Of a DNA stretch of 60,551 bases, positions 46,478-53,369 are shown piece by piece. A program made the translations under genes and the position numbers. Below the pieces are notes generated by a model, which saw only the letters and a list, made by a program, of their open reading frames with translations, was not told the DNA's origin and made no database searches. How positions within the stretch are numbered: position 1 is the first letter of the stretch; every line of letters begins with the position of its first letter. This DNA is from a virus, in the IMG/VR virus record IMGVR_UViG_3300036818_000059, positions 1 to 60,551 of that record; one strand, written 5' to 3'.

Positions 46478-46922
46478 CGCCCTTCTTCTCCGGCGCCGGC
46501 GCCTTCCCCATGACGCGATCGAGGTCGGCCACGATCCCCTTCAGCGCGACCGCCTGCTCCCGCTCCTCTGACAGCACCCGGTCCACGTAGACCGTGACCT
46601 CGGCGCCCGACTCGTCGTGGCGGAAACGCAACCAGTCCTGGCCGTGCAACTGCCGGTCCAGCATTTCCAGCCGGTCGATAATCCGACACGCCTGCACCAG
46701 CAGAGGCGCTTGCGTCACCCGCACCGGCCCGAGCGCGGTGACCGCATCCCAGTACCGCTGGCCTGCCTCACCCAGTTCCACCTGCGACGGCCGTGACGCC
46801 GTCACGGGCAACGTCACGGCGCCGTCCGTGACGGCGTGGCACCGACCAGGCGTGCAAAGCGAGTGATCACCAGCTTTGTGACGCCGATGCCGGCGAGCAC
46901 GCTCGGCGTCCGTCGAGGCCAT
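46416..46922 (-). CDS. terS: Terminase small subunit
   Basis: 168 aa from ATG 46922 with CGGAGG upstream. MASTDAERARRHRRHKAGDH then SLCTPGRCHAVTDGAVTLP at the start and ASRPSQVELGEAGQRYWDAV, ALGPVRVTQAPLLVQACRII, DRLEMLDRQLHGQDWLRFR are typical of actinophage small terminases. It recognises the packaging site. Its own 5' coding region contains the palindromes at 46791-46833 and may include part of the recognition sequence. Confidence 0.85.
   Translation of the reverse strand: MASTDAERARRHRRHKAGDHSLCTPGRCHAVTDGAVTLPVTASRPSQVELGEAGQRYWDAVTALGPVRVTQAPLLVQACRIIDRLEMLDRQLHGQDWLRFRHDESGAEVTVYVDRVLSEEREQAVALKGIVADLDRVMGKAPAPEKKGGGVLADLAARRAARGPLPAS
46791..46833. repeat. GTGACG palindromes inside terS
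   Basis: CCGTGAC-GCC-GTCACGG (46791-46807) and CGTCACGG-CGCCGT-CCGTGACG (46812-46833) are two adjacent inverted repeats. They share the GTGACG/CGTCAC half site with the 3006-3184 iterons. Small terminases often bind inside or beside their own gene, so these may be packaging signals. Confidence 0.45.
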
Positions 46923-47273
46923 CACGAACCTCCGAGGACGCATCGGGGGGAGAAAAAGGGCGCCGTGGGAGCGAGGTCAACGACGTTGATCGTTCTCGAT
47001 CAGGACATACCCCCCCATGTCGGACATGTCCGATTAGGTCGGTTCCTGATATGTCCGAATCTGTATGTCCGGTTCGACCCATGTCGTCTGTGTACGCTAT
47101 GTCCGATTGCACGCATCTCGACCTAACCAGCATGTCTCAGGCTCGGTCACGTATGTGGATCACGCATCGTGCTTCCTGCTGGCGCTGAGTCGGGCGTAGC
47201 GGCACGGTGGCAGCCTGACGGCTAGCAAGCTACGTGCTGGTCTCGGCACGCTCAGCGGCCATCTCAGCCATGA
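46923..47273. other. Non-coding packaging-region candidate with ATGTC repeats
   Basis: 351 bases without a convincing gene between terS and the HNH nuclease. ATGTC-type repeats occur at 47017, 47026, 47051, 47065, 47081, 47099 and 47132, most as ATGTCCGA; CGGACATGTCCG at 47021-47032 is a palindrome, preceded by a run of seven C (47010-47016). An HNH gene beside terminase commonly flanks cos sites, so cos and the late promoter probably lie here. The 88-codon minus frame across it is repeat-derived. Confidence 0.5.
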
Positions 47274-47633
47274 TCACAGCAAGTCGAGGCTCAGCGCCAC
47301 GTAGCCGCGCTTGGCCTCAGGGTTGAGCACCGAGCACGGCAGGCCGAGGGAGCAGGCGCAGCGTTCGACTGGCAGGCCGCGCAGGCGGTTGGAGCGGGCG
47401 GTGTTGCAGGCGCAGTGGGCGAGGCGCAGTCCCTCACGCCTGGTCGGATGTCCGCCGTGCTGGAGCTGGATCAGGTGGTCAGCAGTCCGTGCCATCCGGT
47501 CCTTGGGGTGCAGGCTCGGGTCCACCCAGTGACCACACAGCCAGCAGTGTGTCTCCTCGCGGTAGACGCGGGCACTGACCTCACGCCAGGCTCGGCCTGT
47601 CCGACCGGCTGCCGTAGCCGCCGTGCGGGACAT
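47274..47633 (-). CDS. HNH endonuclease, packaging-associated
   Basis: 119 aa. ETHCWLCGHWVDPSLHPKDR provides the first zinc pair, ADHLIQLQHGG the catalytic His, and LRLAHCACNTARSN the second part of the HNH fold; the C-terminus CACSLGLPCSVLNPEA is cysteine-rich. HNH proteins next to the terminase are needed for cos cleavage in HK97-like phages, so it probably works with TerL/TerS. The gene is complete. Confidence 0.85.
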   Translation of the reverse strand: MSRTAATAAGRTGRAWREVSARVYREETHCWLCGHWVDPSLHPKDRMARTADHLIQLQHGGHPTRREGLRLAHCACNTARSNRLRGLPVERCACSLGLPCSVLNPEAKRGYVALSLDLL

Positions 47634-47635
47634 GG

Positions 47636-48166
47636 TCAGGCGCGGACCAACTGCGGGTTGCTCACCGAGGCCATGACCGGCATGAGCTGCGCCTGCTGCT
47701 CGTGCGTCCAGTGGTCCGACTCCTGGACGATCAGCGTGTCGCAGGTCATCCCTCGGTGGTTGGCCCTGTGGCCAGTGAACCTGACCTCAGCCGCCGTGCT
47801 GGTCCGATAGACCCGTTCGCGGCCGTTGCCTCTGCACGCCGTCAGGTCGGCTGGAGCATGGCCTGCATCGCCGATGCGGTGCAGCAGGTGAGTGAAGTGG
47901 TCGAAGGCGCAGCGGTAGGTGATGGGCCTGTACGCCGTCCACAGGATGCGCTCATCGAACAGCAGTAGCCCAGCGAGCGCCCGGACGGTCAGGACCTGCT
48001 CGGCGTCCCGGCCTAGCGCGACGGCCACGTCGGACGTAGCCCACCTGTTGTCCTCGCGCACCGCGAGCATGGCGGCGAGGCACTCCCCCTGGTCGTCGCT
48101 CAGGTCCAGTCCGGCCACGTCCGCCAGATCGAAGGCTGCGTGGACCGGAGCGTCGGTGTTGATCAC
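47636..48166 (-). CDS. Terminase-like ATPase-domain fragment lacking Walker A
   Basis: 176 aa from GTG 48166 (AGGAGG upstream). By eye the whole protein aligns with residues 36-208 of the TerL encoded nearby. LAGLLLFDERILWTAYRPIT matches TGLFVLDEELLLWSAHEYKT, and EQQAQLMPVMASVSNPQLV matches DQQDALMPTLIARPNAQIV. The Walker A stretch ARQNGKGG is replaced by GRDAEQV, Walker B VIDEA by VQESD, and the nuclease domain is absent. It is likely a catalytically dead paralogue, perhaps a regulator of packaging. Confidence 0.7.
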   Translation of the reverse strand: MINTDAPVHAAFDLADVAGLDLSDDQGECLAAMLAVREDNRWATSDVAVALGRDAEQVLTVRALAGLLLFDERILWTAYRPITYRCAFDHFTHLLHRIGDAGHAPADLTACRGNGRERVYRTSTAAEVRFTGHRANHRGMTCDTLIVQESDHWTHEQQAQLMPVMASVSNPQLVRA

Positions 48167-48179
48167 GTGCTCTCGCCTC

Positions 48180-48677
48180 CTACTCTGCCGGCTGAGGTGG
48201 CTGGGTTGCGGGACACGGTAGGCGCGGGTCGCAGGAGTAGGCCAGTAGTTCGCCGCTGTCCGGATCGTGGAGCGGCTCGACCTGCCATGGCTCTAGCAGG
48301 AAGGGCGACAGCGAAGCCTCAGGCCATCCATCTCGGCCGCCACGCACCAACAGCGGCATCCGGTTGGCTCGCTCGATCTCGATGCCCGGGTAGTCGTCGG
48401 GCCACACCTGCTCGGGCGTGGCGCCCTGCCGCTCCCGCTTGCGCCGTGCCCTGCGGCTCTCACGCTTCCACTCCAGTGAGTGGACAGAGTGGCCGTTCGG
48501 AAGGCTGCGCCGGACCGCGCCGCGTGACACCCACGTGCGGTCGCAGTCGCACCGCCAGACGGTGCCTGCCGGGTAGTCGCGGTCAGCGCCGACCGGCAAG
48601 GTGTCCGAGCCGCCATCGGGTGGCGTGCAGATATGGTCGCTGGGCCGCTCGGGGCGGTACACGACGTGGCCGCTCAT
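48180..48677 (-). CDS. Hypothetical protein, 165 aa
   Basis: ATG 48677 overlaps the upstream stop by four bases. It contains TVWRCDCDRTWVSRGAVRRS, WKRESRRARRKRERQGA and a Pro-rich C-terminus with YSCDPRLPCPATQPPQP. The CDC and two later cysteines may bind zinc. The basic helix resembles nucleic-acid-binding tails. No family recognised. Confidence 0.55.
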   Translation of the reverse strand: MSGHVVYRPERPSDHICTPPDGGSDTLPVGADRDYPAGTVWRCDCDRTWVSRGAVRRSLPNGHSVHSLEWKRESRRARRKRERQGATPEQVWPDDYPGIEIERANRMPLLVRGGRDGWPEASLSPFLLEPWQVEPLHDPDSGELLAYSCDPRLPCPATQPPQPAE

Positions 48678-48892
48678 CGGATGCGCTCGAAGACGTCGGC
48701 GTGCTGGTCGTGCGCACGGAGCCTGCGGTAGCGGTACTCGCCTGCGGTGTCCAGCTTGAGCACGCCGTCCACGTAGTGGCCGGTCTCGGCGAGCAGGTCG
48801 GTGGACACGAGGATCACGTCGTCGGCGCGTTCGACGGTGATCGTGCCGTCGTCGTGGCGCCGGAGGGCGGCCGTGCCGTAATGGTCGGTCAC
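48674..48892 (-). CDS. Hypothetical protein, 72 aa
   Basis: GTG 48892 and the stop each overlap neighbours by four bases. Sequence: TDHYGTAALRRHDDGTITVE, VILVSTDLLAETGHYVDGVL, RYRRLRAHDQHADVFERIR. A small beta-barrel-like fold with a helical end. Unknown. Confidence 0.5.
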   Translation of the reverse strand: MTDHYGTAALRRHDDGTITVERADDVILVSTDLLAETGHYVDGVLKLDTAGEYRYRRLRAHDQHADVFERIR

Positions 48893-49116
48893 CGGATCAC
48901 CATCGGCACGTTCATGTCCGAGTACCGCGACCGGATCACCGAAGCGCGCTCGGCGAGCTGCGAGGCCGAGCCGCACGCGCCCTGCTTGGCCAGCCACTCA
49001 CCCGCGCGCTCGCGGCTCGGGAAGCCAGGCTTGACGATGGGCTTGGCCGCGAAGCCGAACGCGGGCAGCTCGACCGACCAGCCGTCGTCGGCCTTGAAGA
49101 TGCGGGGCTTGGCCAT
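48889..49116 (-). CDS. Hypothetical protein, 75 aa
   Basis: ATG 49116 overlaps the upstream stop by one base. MAKPRIFKADDGWSVELPAF and GFPSRERAGEWLAKQGA suggest a small DNA-mimic or Arm-type domain: the 'W.V.LPAFG' followed by 'F.S...A..WL..Q' pattern recurs in actinophage proteins. Function unknown. Confidence 0.55.
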   Translation of the reverse strand: MAKPRIFKADDGWSVELPAFGFAAKPIVKPGFPSRERAGEWLAKQGACGSASQLAERASVIRSRYSDMNVPMVIR

Positions 49117-49619
49117 CAGCGGTCGCCCTGCTCGCGCAGCCGCCGAGCCTCGACTGTCAGGCCGAGCGCTTCGGCGTGGTCCGGGTCGGTGATCGGGCCA
49201 CCATGAGACAGGAAGGCAGGGATCGAGTCGTCGCCCGTCTCCGTGCCAGGTCCGTGCACGAGGCCGCCGCGTGCGTAGTCGCCCGGCTGCATCGGTCCGC
49301 CAGGGCTCCATTCGCCGGGGTGTGGTGGCTGCTGCAGGCGGTCGTAGTAGCGCTGCATGTGGCGTTTGCCGGCCGCCACCTGCTCCGCGAGGCTCCAATC
49401 CGCATACCAGCCACTGCCAGTCCGCAGGGCTCGGTAAGCACTGGATGGCGAAGCGTGACCGGTCTGGACGTGGCCCAACGCAGTCTCGACGCTCTCGTGG
49501 TTGCAGCCGTGGAAGTCGAACGACACGGGCCGGATCGCGTCGTCGGCAACGACCTGCCACTGGCCGACGTCGGCAGGCGTGCGGCGGAACAGTCGGCGGA
49601 TGAAGTTGATGATGCGCAT
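49116..49619 (-). CDS. Hypothetical protein, 167 aa
   Basis: ATG 49619 has GGGGAG upstream and opens the gene block behind the 276-base gap. It begins with an amphipathic basic helix MRIINFIRRLFRRTP. It continues DFHGCNHESVETALGHVQTG, GSGWYADWSLAEQVAAGKRH, then a Pro/Gly-rich part (HPGEWSPGGPMQPGDYARGG) and IPAFLSHGGPITD. The C-terminal 'GD.V.A.LS.GE' style resembles short motifs in tape-measure ends. No clear assignment. Confidence 0.5.
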   Translation of the reverse strand: MRIINFIRRLFRRTPADVGQWQVVADDAIRPVSFDFHGCNHESVETALGHVQTGHASPSSAYRALRTGSGWYADWSLAEQVAAGKRHMQRYYDRLQQPPHPGEWSPGGPMQPGDYARGGLVHGPGTETGDDSIPAFLSHGGPITDPDHAEALGLTVEARRLREQGDR

Positions 49620-49783
49620 GCCGACTCCCCAGTCAGTCAGGTCACTCTGTGTTGTTCAGGATTTGCAAGTGCGAGTGTTACCCCGGTGATCCCGGGCAAG
49701 TTCGATCTACGTTCGATCACGCAGCGTGCAGTGCGTTCGCGGTATGCTGGTGTCGGCAGCATGTCCGGTCCAGCCGTCAGCGG

Positions 49784-49853
49784 GTCGCCGCAGGCGGTAG
49801 GTACGCGCCTCGCAAGTGCCGGACGATCCGGGTTCGAATCCCGGCAGCAACCG
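49784..49853 (+). other. Degenerate tRNA-like element (T-arm intact)
   Basis: A perfect tRNA T-arm, CCGGG-TTCGAAT-CCCGG, lies at 49828-49844, followed by CAGCAAC, which partly pairs (5 of 7) with GTCGCCG at 49784-49790. An anticodon-like loop CTCGCAA (49809-49815) has a four-pair stem and would read GCG codons. The D-arm is too short to fold normally. It may be a decayed tRNA or a captured tRNA 3' end from an attachment site. It sits in a gene-free stretch (49620-49895) that shows nothing else clear except TTCGATC direct repeats near 49701. Confidence 0.35.
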
Positions 49854-49895
49854 CAAGTGGACGGCGGCCGAGTGTGGTGCAAGCCCGACGGGGCG

Positions 49896-50417
49896 TCAGC
49901 GCCGCACGAGCGCCGTGGCCGGAACCCACATGCCACGCTCGCCGACACCCACCACATAGCCCGCCACCGGCTCGCCGTCCTCGCCGGGCATCCGGGCCGA
50001 CTCCCACACGGTGGCGTCCACATCGGCCGCTGCCTCGCCCTCCACGCTGCCGTGGAAGGCCACCTCGTCACCCGCCAGGTAGACGCTGCTGCGTGCGGCG
50101 TCCGGGTCCGGGTGCTCGATGCGCACCGCCCAGCGCTGGGCGTCGTGGTCCGGGTCGTGGGCGTCGTGGCGCAGGTCCCGCTCGTGCACGTTGGTCAGCA
50201 GACCGTGCGGATCGCAGGTGACGCACGCGGTGGCGAAGTGGAACTCGGGCTGCGGAGGCGCGGGCGCGAGGCCGACCTCGGGCCAGTCGGTAATCTGCTC
50301 GGGGATCAGGACGTGCACCTCGTAGCCGATGCCGTCGATCCAAACGATGGTCACCCAGTCGCCGCTGAACATCCGCTGGGCGAGTTGGCCCGTCTGCGGG
50401 TTGACGCGCAGTCTCAT
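49896..50417 (-). CDS. Hypothetical protein, 173 aa
   Basis: ATG 50417 overlaps the previous stop by four bases. MRLRVNPQTGQLAQRMFSGD, GYEVHVLIPEQITDWPEV, FHFATACVTCDPHGLLTNVH, RWAVRIEHPDPDAARSSVYL and AGYVVGVGERGMWVPATALV. A beta-rich protein with one CxxC pair. No recognised family. Confidence 0.55.
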   Translation of the reverse strand: MRLRVNPQTGQLAQRMFSGDWVTIVWIDGIGYEVHVLIPEQITDWPEVGLAPAPPQPEFHFATACVTCDPHGLLTNVHERDLRHDAHDPDHDAQRWAVRIEHPDPDAARSSVYLAGDEVAFHGSVEGEAAADVDATVWESARMPGEDGEPVAGYVVGVGERGMWVPATALVRR

Positions 50418-50746
50418 GCGTCCACCCATCGTCCGTCGCGGATGAAGCCGTGGCTCGGGCAGTGACGGCACGCCAGGCTCGGCGAGAGTGTCAGGTGCTC
50501 CTCGTCGCCGGGTCCACCGGCCACGAGATGATGGTTCGCCTTCCACGCCGTGGGCACAGCCTGCTCGGCCTCCGGCACCCAGGCGACGTAGCCGCCGCAA
50601 TACAGCGCGCCGGGCAGCGCGTCGGGTCCCTTCGGGTGGTGCTCGATCAGCCCGACGGTCTGGCCCGCCGAGTTCTGGAGCCACACGAAGGAGTGGCCGG
50701 TGCCGAGGTCGTGCTGGTCCTCGCGGCCCTCGTAGGTCGTTGGCAT
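50414..50746 (-). CDS. Hypothetical protein, 110 aa
   Basis: ATG 50746. SFVWLQNSAGQTVGLIEHHP, LYCGGYVAWVPEAEQAVPTA and LACRHCPSHGFIRDGRWVDA: beta-rich with a C-terminal CxxC..H zinc-type motif, similar in style to other cysteine-containing actinophage orphans. Unknown function. Confidence 0.55.
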   Translation of the reverse strand: MPTTYEGREDQHDLGTGHSFVWLQNSAGQTVGLIEHHPKGPDALPGALYCGGYVAWVPEAEQAVPTAWKANHHLVAGGPGDEEHLTLSPSLACRHCPSHGFIRDGRWVDA

Positions 50747-50749
50747 CGC

Positions 50750-50923
50750 TCACTCTCCCCCAGCGTCGAGTCGGTCGGCCACGATGCCCAGCACCAGGCC
50801 GCCAGCGAGCAGTCCGAGCGAGACGGACCACGAGTGTCGGGCGAGAAGCAGAGAGGCCAGGACGAGGATGCAGGCGGTCAGGAGGACGACCACGGCGGCA
50901 GGTCTCGGACGGCGTCGGGTCAT
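50750..50923 (-). CDS. Two-helix membrane miniprotein, 57 aa
   Basis: ATG 50923 overlaps the next upstream gene by four bases. After MTRRRPRPAA come AVVVLLTACILVLASLLLAR and SVSLGLLAGGLVLGIVADRL, two membrane helices, with an acidic end DAGGE. Pairs with the similarly sized protein at 50920-51069, so a two-component membrane complex is possible. Confidence 0.55.
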   Translation of the reverse strand: MTRRRPRPAAVVVLLTACILVLASLLLARHSWSVSLGLLAGGLVLGIVADRLDAGGE

Positions 50924-51069
50924 CGGCCGAGCAGCACGAGCACGAGGTCCACGCCAGCCAGGATGGCCGCCGCGATGAGGAGGACCCGACCGGCGTTGCC
51001 GCCCACCAGTGCGCCGAGCATGCCCAGCAGGACCGCGAGGGGCAGCAGGATCGCCGGGAACAGGGTCAC
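50920..51069 (-). CDS. Two-helix membrane miniprotein, 49 aa
   Basis: GTG 51069 has AGGGAGG upstream. FPAILLPLAVLLGMLGALVG and RVLLIAAAILAGVDLVLVLL predict two helices separated by GNAG. Almost nothing is outside the membrane. Coupled by four bases to the next membrane gene. Possibly a pore or toxin-like peptide; no direct evidence. Confidence 0.5.
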   Translation of the reverse strand: MTLFPAILLPLAVLLGMLGALVGGNAGRVLLIAAAILAGVDLVLVLLGR

Positions 51070-51091
51070 GGCCACCTCCCTGCACGACGAA

Positions 51092-51119
51092 GGCCGCCAG
51101 TCCCGGAAGAATGGCGGCC
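51092..51119 (-). terminator. Hairpin upstream of small membrane genes
   Basis: GGCCGCCA (51092-51099) and TGGCGGCC (51112-51119) form an 8-bp stem with a 12-nt loop, downstream of the helix-turn-helix gene. Next to it, GTCACC-ATTTT-GGTGAC (51137-51153) is a further inverted repeat that may be an operator. Confidence 0.4.
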
Positions 51120-51199
51120 CGATCGCGGGCGTCCGAGTCACCATTTTGGTGACACTGAGTCCACTATGATCGGGAGCGTTGCACGTTGATCCCCACGAG

Positions 51200-51388
51200 T
51201 CAAGCTGCGCGTACCGGCGTGGCGCGTGCGTCCCTCATCCTCAGTAGGTCGGCGCGGTCGTAGAGCGGTCGGTAGCGCTCGTCCAGGCCGAAGGACCAGA
51301 CCTGACGACGTCGAGCCCACGAGCGCACTGTGGCCGCTGGGATGCCGAGGATGCGCTCCGCTTCCGCTGCGCTGAACAGGTGCCTCAC
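51200..51388 (-). CDS. MerR/excisionase-type helix-turn-helix protein, 62 aa
   Basis: GTG 51388 overlaps the upstream stop by four bases. FSAAEAERILGIPAATVRSW then ARRRQVWSFGLDERYRPLYD and RADLLRMRDARA is a winged helix of the AlpA/Xis/MerR kind. It could be the excisionase, although it is far from int on this map, or a local regulator. CCAAAATGGT-type sites lie on both sides (51141-51150 and 51491-51500). Confidence 0.65.
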   Translation of the reverse strand: MRHLFSAAEAERILGIPAATVRSWARRRQVWSFGLDERYRPLYDRADLLRMRDARATPVRAA

Positions 51389-51483
51389 CGGTCGTGCGCC
51401 TTGTCGAGGTGGGCCAGCGCCATCAGGTCGACAAACCGCTGCGCTTCGTCGTCGGTCAGCCCTGATCGGACGTGGCCAGTCAT
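51385..51483 (-). CDS. 32-aa miniprotein
   Basis: ATG 51483 has GGAGG at correct spacing and both ends overlap neighbours by four bases. MTGHVRSGLTDDEAQRFVDL then MALAHLDKAHDR: a single acidic-basic helix pair. Unknown; the translation signals are good evidence that it is made. Confidence 0.5.
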   Translation of the reverse strand: MTGHVRSGLTDDEAQRFVDLMALAHLDKAHDR

Positions 51484-52133
51484 GACGCCTCCAAAATGGT
51501 CCCCAGTCGCAACCATTCTGCCCGAGGCCACTGCCTTGAGCAGGCGCGACACTGAATCGTATCGCCGTTGATCGGAGCGAATAGCGCCGTGTTGCACAGC
51601 CCGCTCGGCTGGCCCTGCTCGTCCACCAGCACGGTCGGGCACCGGCCGATAGGACGCGGTCGTGGCTCCCCCGTCACGGGCCGCAGCGCTGCCACGAGCT
51701 CGTGTAGCTCCCGGGAGTACTCGTCCACCCACGGCTGCGAGGTGATGTGCGCGTGCAGCCTCAGCAGGTAGGCCACCAGTCCGGCCACGCTCGGGTCCGT
51801 GTACTCGATGCCCGTGTCCTCGGCCAGCATCCGCACCCACGTACCCAGTGTCGCGGGCGGGGCGTAGGCGCGTCCGTCCGTCGTGGATCGCGGGTCCATC
51901 ATCGACAGCACGTGGTCGTTGGCCGGGCTCTTGGATCGCGGCACCGAGCGGACACTGGAGCCCTCCCCCGCTTGGCTCGCTGGGCGGATGTCGAGTCGGG
52001 CGTAGCGGTCCCGGATCTCGGCGAGGTCGTCCCGGATGTCCATCGAGCAGGTGTCGCACGTGGTGTAGCCGGGCGTGGCTGGCCTGCTGCGGCCACGTGA
52101 TCCGCAGGGCAGGCAACGGTCTGCGGTGGTCAC
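51480..52133 (-). CDS. Zinc-binding phage protein, 217 aa
   Basis: GTG 52133 overlaps the upstream stop by four bases and has GAGGAGG upstream, better than GTG 52139. RCLPCGSRG and TTCDTC near the start and GLCNTA...IQCRACSRQW near the end give two zinc sites. In between is a helical core (LGTWVRMLAEDTGIEYTDPS, VAGLVAYLLRLHAHITSQPW). This layout is common in actinophage proteins of unknown role. Confidence 0.65.
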   Translation of the reverse strand: MTTADRCLPCGSRGRSRPATPGYTTCDTCSMDIRDDLAEIRDRYARLDIRPASQAGEGSSVRSVPRSKSPANDHVLSMMDPRSTTDGRAYAPPATLGTWVRMLAEDTGIEYTDPSVAGLVAYLLRLHAHITSQPWVDEYSRELHELVAALRPVTGEPRPRPIGRCPTVLVDEQGQPSGLCNTALFAPINGDTIQCRACSRQWPRAEWLRLGTILEAS

Positions 52134-52249
52134 ATCCACCTCCTCGACGCCCTCAGTACGAGCACGCCGTCTACTTCACGGACGGGGTGAAACAGCGGCA
52201 GTCGTAGCCCTAGCCTTCGGGCGGTGCCGCGCCTGATGCGAGTGGTCAT
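52130..52249 (-). CDS. 39-aa basic miniprotein
   Basis: ATG 52249 has GGAGG at ideal distance. MTTRIRRGTARRLGLRLPLF continues HPVREVDGVLVLRASRRWM. The gene carries the ribosome site of the next gene (GAGGAGG) at its end and overlaps it by four bases. Strongly basic; possibly RNA- or DNA-binding. Confidence 0.5.
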   Translation of the reverse strand: MTTRIRRGTARRLGLRLPLFHPVREVDGVLVLRASRRWM

Positions 52250-52413
52250 GCCAATCCTCCGAACCGGAACCTGACGCCCTCGATGTGTGCGCCGCGGCCA
52301 TCCTCGGTGTAGATCGTCAAGGTCCTCACGGACTCGTGAGCAGCGTTCGTTGCGAGCTTGAATGGGAGGTCTTTGACGCCCACCCGCTTACGATGCCAGG
52401 CCGATTGGCACAC
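52246..52413 (-). CDS. Zinc-knuckle protein, 55 aa or longer; start uncertain
   Basis: The frame is open from the DnaJ-like gene's own stop (52435-52437) to 52246. The first possible start is GTG 52413 with no ribosome site, but the coding sequence clearly begins earlier (YFCSEVCQSAWHRKR, a CSxxCQxxWH zinc knuckle). It continues VGVKDLPFKLATNAAHESVR. Because it is in the same frame as the upstream gene, it may be reached by TGA read-through or be a truncated gene. Confidence 0.4.
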   Translation of the reverse strand: MCQSAWHRKRVGVKDLPFKLATNAAHESVRTLTIYTEDGRGAHIEGVRFRFGGLA

Positions 52414-52434
52414 CTCGGAGCAGAAGTATGGTGG

Positions 52435-53055
52435 TCACGGCTGGCTCGCCTGGATCAACTGCCGGGCCTGGTCGTAGCGCTCCCACAGCGACGAGTCGCC
52501 GCCGTTGCGGTCCGGGTGGAGCGCTGAGGCCGCAGTGCGTAGCAGGAGCTTCGTGCTCAGCCCCTCGCTGCCCGGCACGTCCACGACGGTGCGCAGCCAC
52601 CGGATGGCCTCGTCCGCGCTCGCGAACGTCGCCGGAGCACCCGAACCGATGGCACGCCAGCCCACGTACTGCTCGCCGGACTTCGACACGCCGTACCGGT
52701 CGACAGCGCGCAGGGCTTGCAGGCTCAGCGCGATCGCGCGGACGTTGGCCTGCCAGTAGTCGTAGGCGTCCGTGGCGTACGACAGGGGCCCGTAGCGGGA
52801 CTGAAACGACACCACGACGCCTGGGAAGCCAGCGGTCGCCCTGGCGTAGAGCTTGCCGTCCTGGCGGATGTCGCCACGCTGCACGTCCACCCGGACCGCG
52901 ATCACGCCGCGCAGGCCCAGCTTGCTGATCTCAGAGGTGAGCATGCTCATCGTGTCGGTCCACGAAGCGGTGAACCGGCTGCGCGGTGCCCGGTGTTTGG
53001 TGACCTTCCGTCCCCAGTCGCCCAGCGGTTCGATCTGCCATGCCACGTCGCTCAC
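52435..53055 (-). CDS. DnaJ-like (J-domain) protein, 206 aa
   Basis: GTG 53055 overlaps the previous stop by four bases. The C-terminal 70 residues (STKLLLRTAASALHPDRNGG followed by SLWERYDQARQLIQA) contain the HPD signature of a J domain in the permuted position typical of small phage co-chaperones. The N-terminal 130 residues (GVIAVRVDVQRGDIRQDGKL, VVSFQSRYGPLSYATDAYDY) are a separate domain. It may recruit host DnaK to phage or host targets. Confidence 0.75.
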   Translation of the reverse strand: MSDVAWQIEPLGDWGRKVTKHRAPRSRFTASWTDTMSMLTSEISKLGLRGVIAVRVDVQRGDIRQDGKLYARATAGFPGVVVSFQSRYGPLSYATDAYDYWQANVRAIALSLQALRAVDRYGVSKSGEQYVGWRAIGSGAPATFASADEAIRWLRTVVDVPGSEGLSTKLLLRTAASALHPDRNGGDSSLWERYDQARQLIQASQP

Positions 53056-53369
53056 GTCTCGCCCTCCTTTCGCTCGCCGGCCACACGGGCTGCCTTCAGT
53101 ACACGTCGAGCGTCCTGGGTGTAGTTGCCGCCTATGAACGCCGACCGCCACATCGCCCGCCATGCGGCCCGGAACTCGGTGTCCGTCAGTTCGATCCCTG
53201 CTTCGTCCATGCAGATCCGGGTGAAGGCGCGCCAGGAGTCGGCTATGGAGATTTCGGCGACGTCCTCGTCGTGGGCGTGCAGCCGGATCGCCGTCGCCAG
53301 TCGACGCACTTCGTCGTCGTCCAGCCGTTCCCGGATCGCCCGGTCGAGGTCACTCGGCACGTCCACCAC
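53052..53369 (-). CDS. Hypothetical protein, 105 aa
   Basis: Start at GTG 53369 or 53366 (weak GGTGGAG upstream), overlapping the upstream gene by about 20 bases. PSDLDRAIRERLDDDEVRRL, ATAIRLHAHDEDVAEISIAD and FTRICMDEAGIELTDTEFRA. Helical, acidic. Unknown. Confidence 0.5.
   Translation of the reverse strand: MVDVPSDLDRAIRERLDDDEVRRLATAIRLHAHDEDVAEISIADSWRAFTRICMDEAGIELTDTEFRAAWRAMWRSAFIGGNYTQDARRVLKAARVAGERKEGET

Noticed and set aside
46867-47133. 88-codon leftward gene between terS and HNH
   Set aside because: It translates the ATGTC repeats, has no ribosome site and overlaps the terS start.
49784-49853. Functional tRNA-Ala
   Set aside because: The D-arm does not fold, the acceptor stem has two mismatches and the usual G3-U70 alanine identity pair is absent; kept only as a tRNA-like element.
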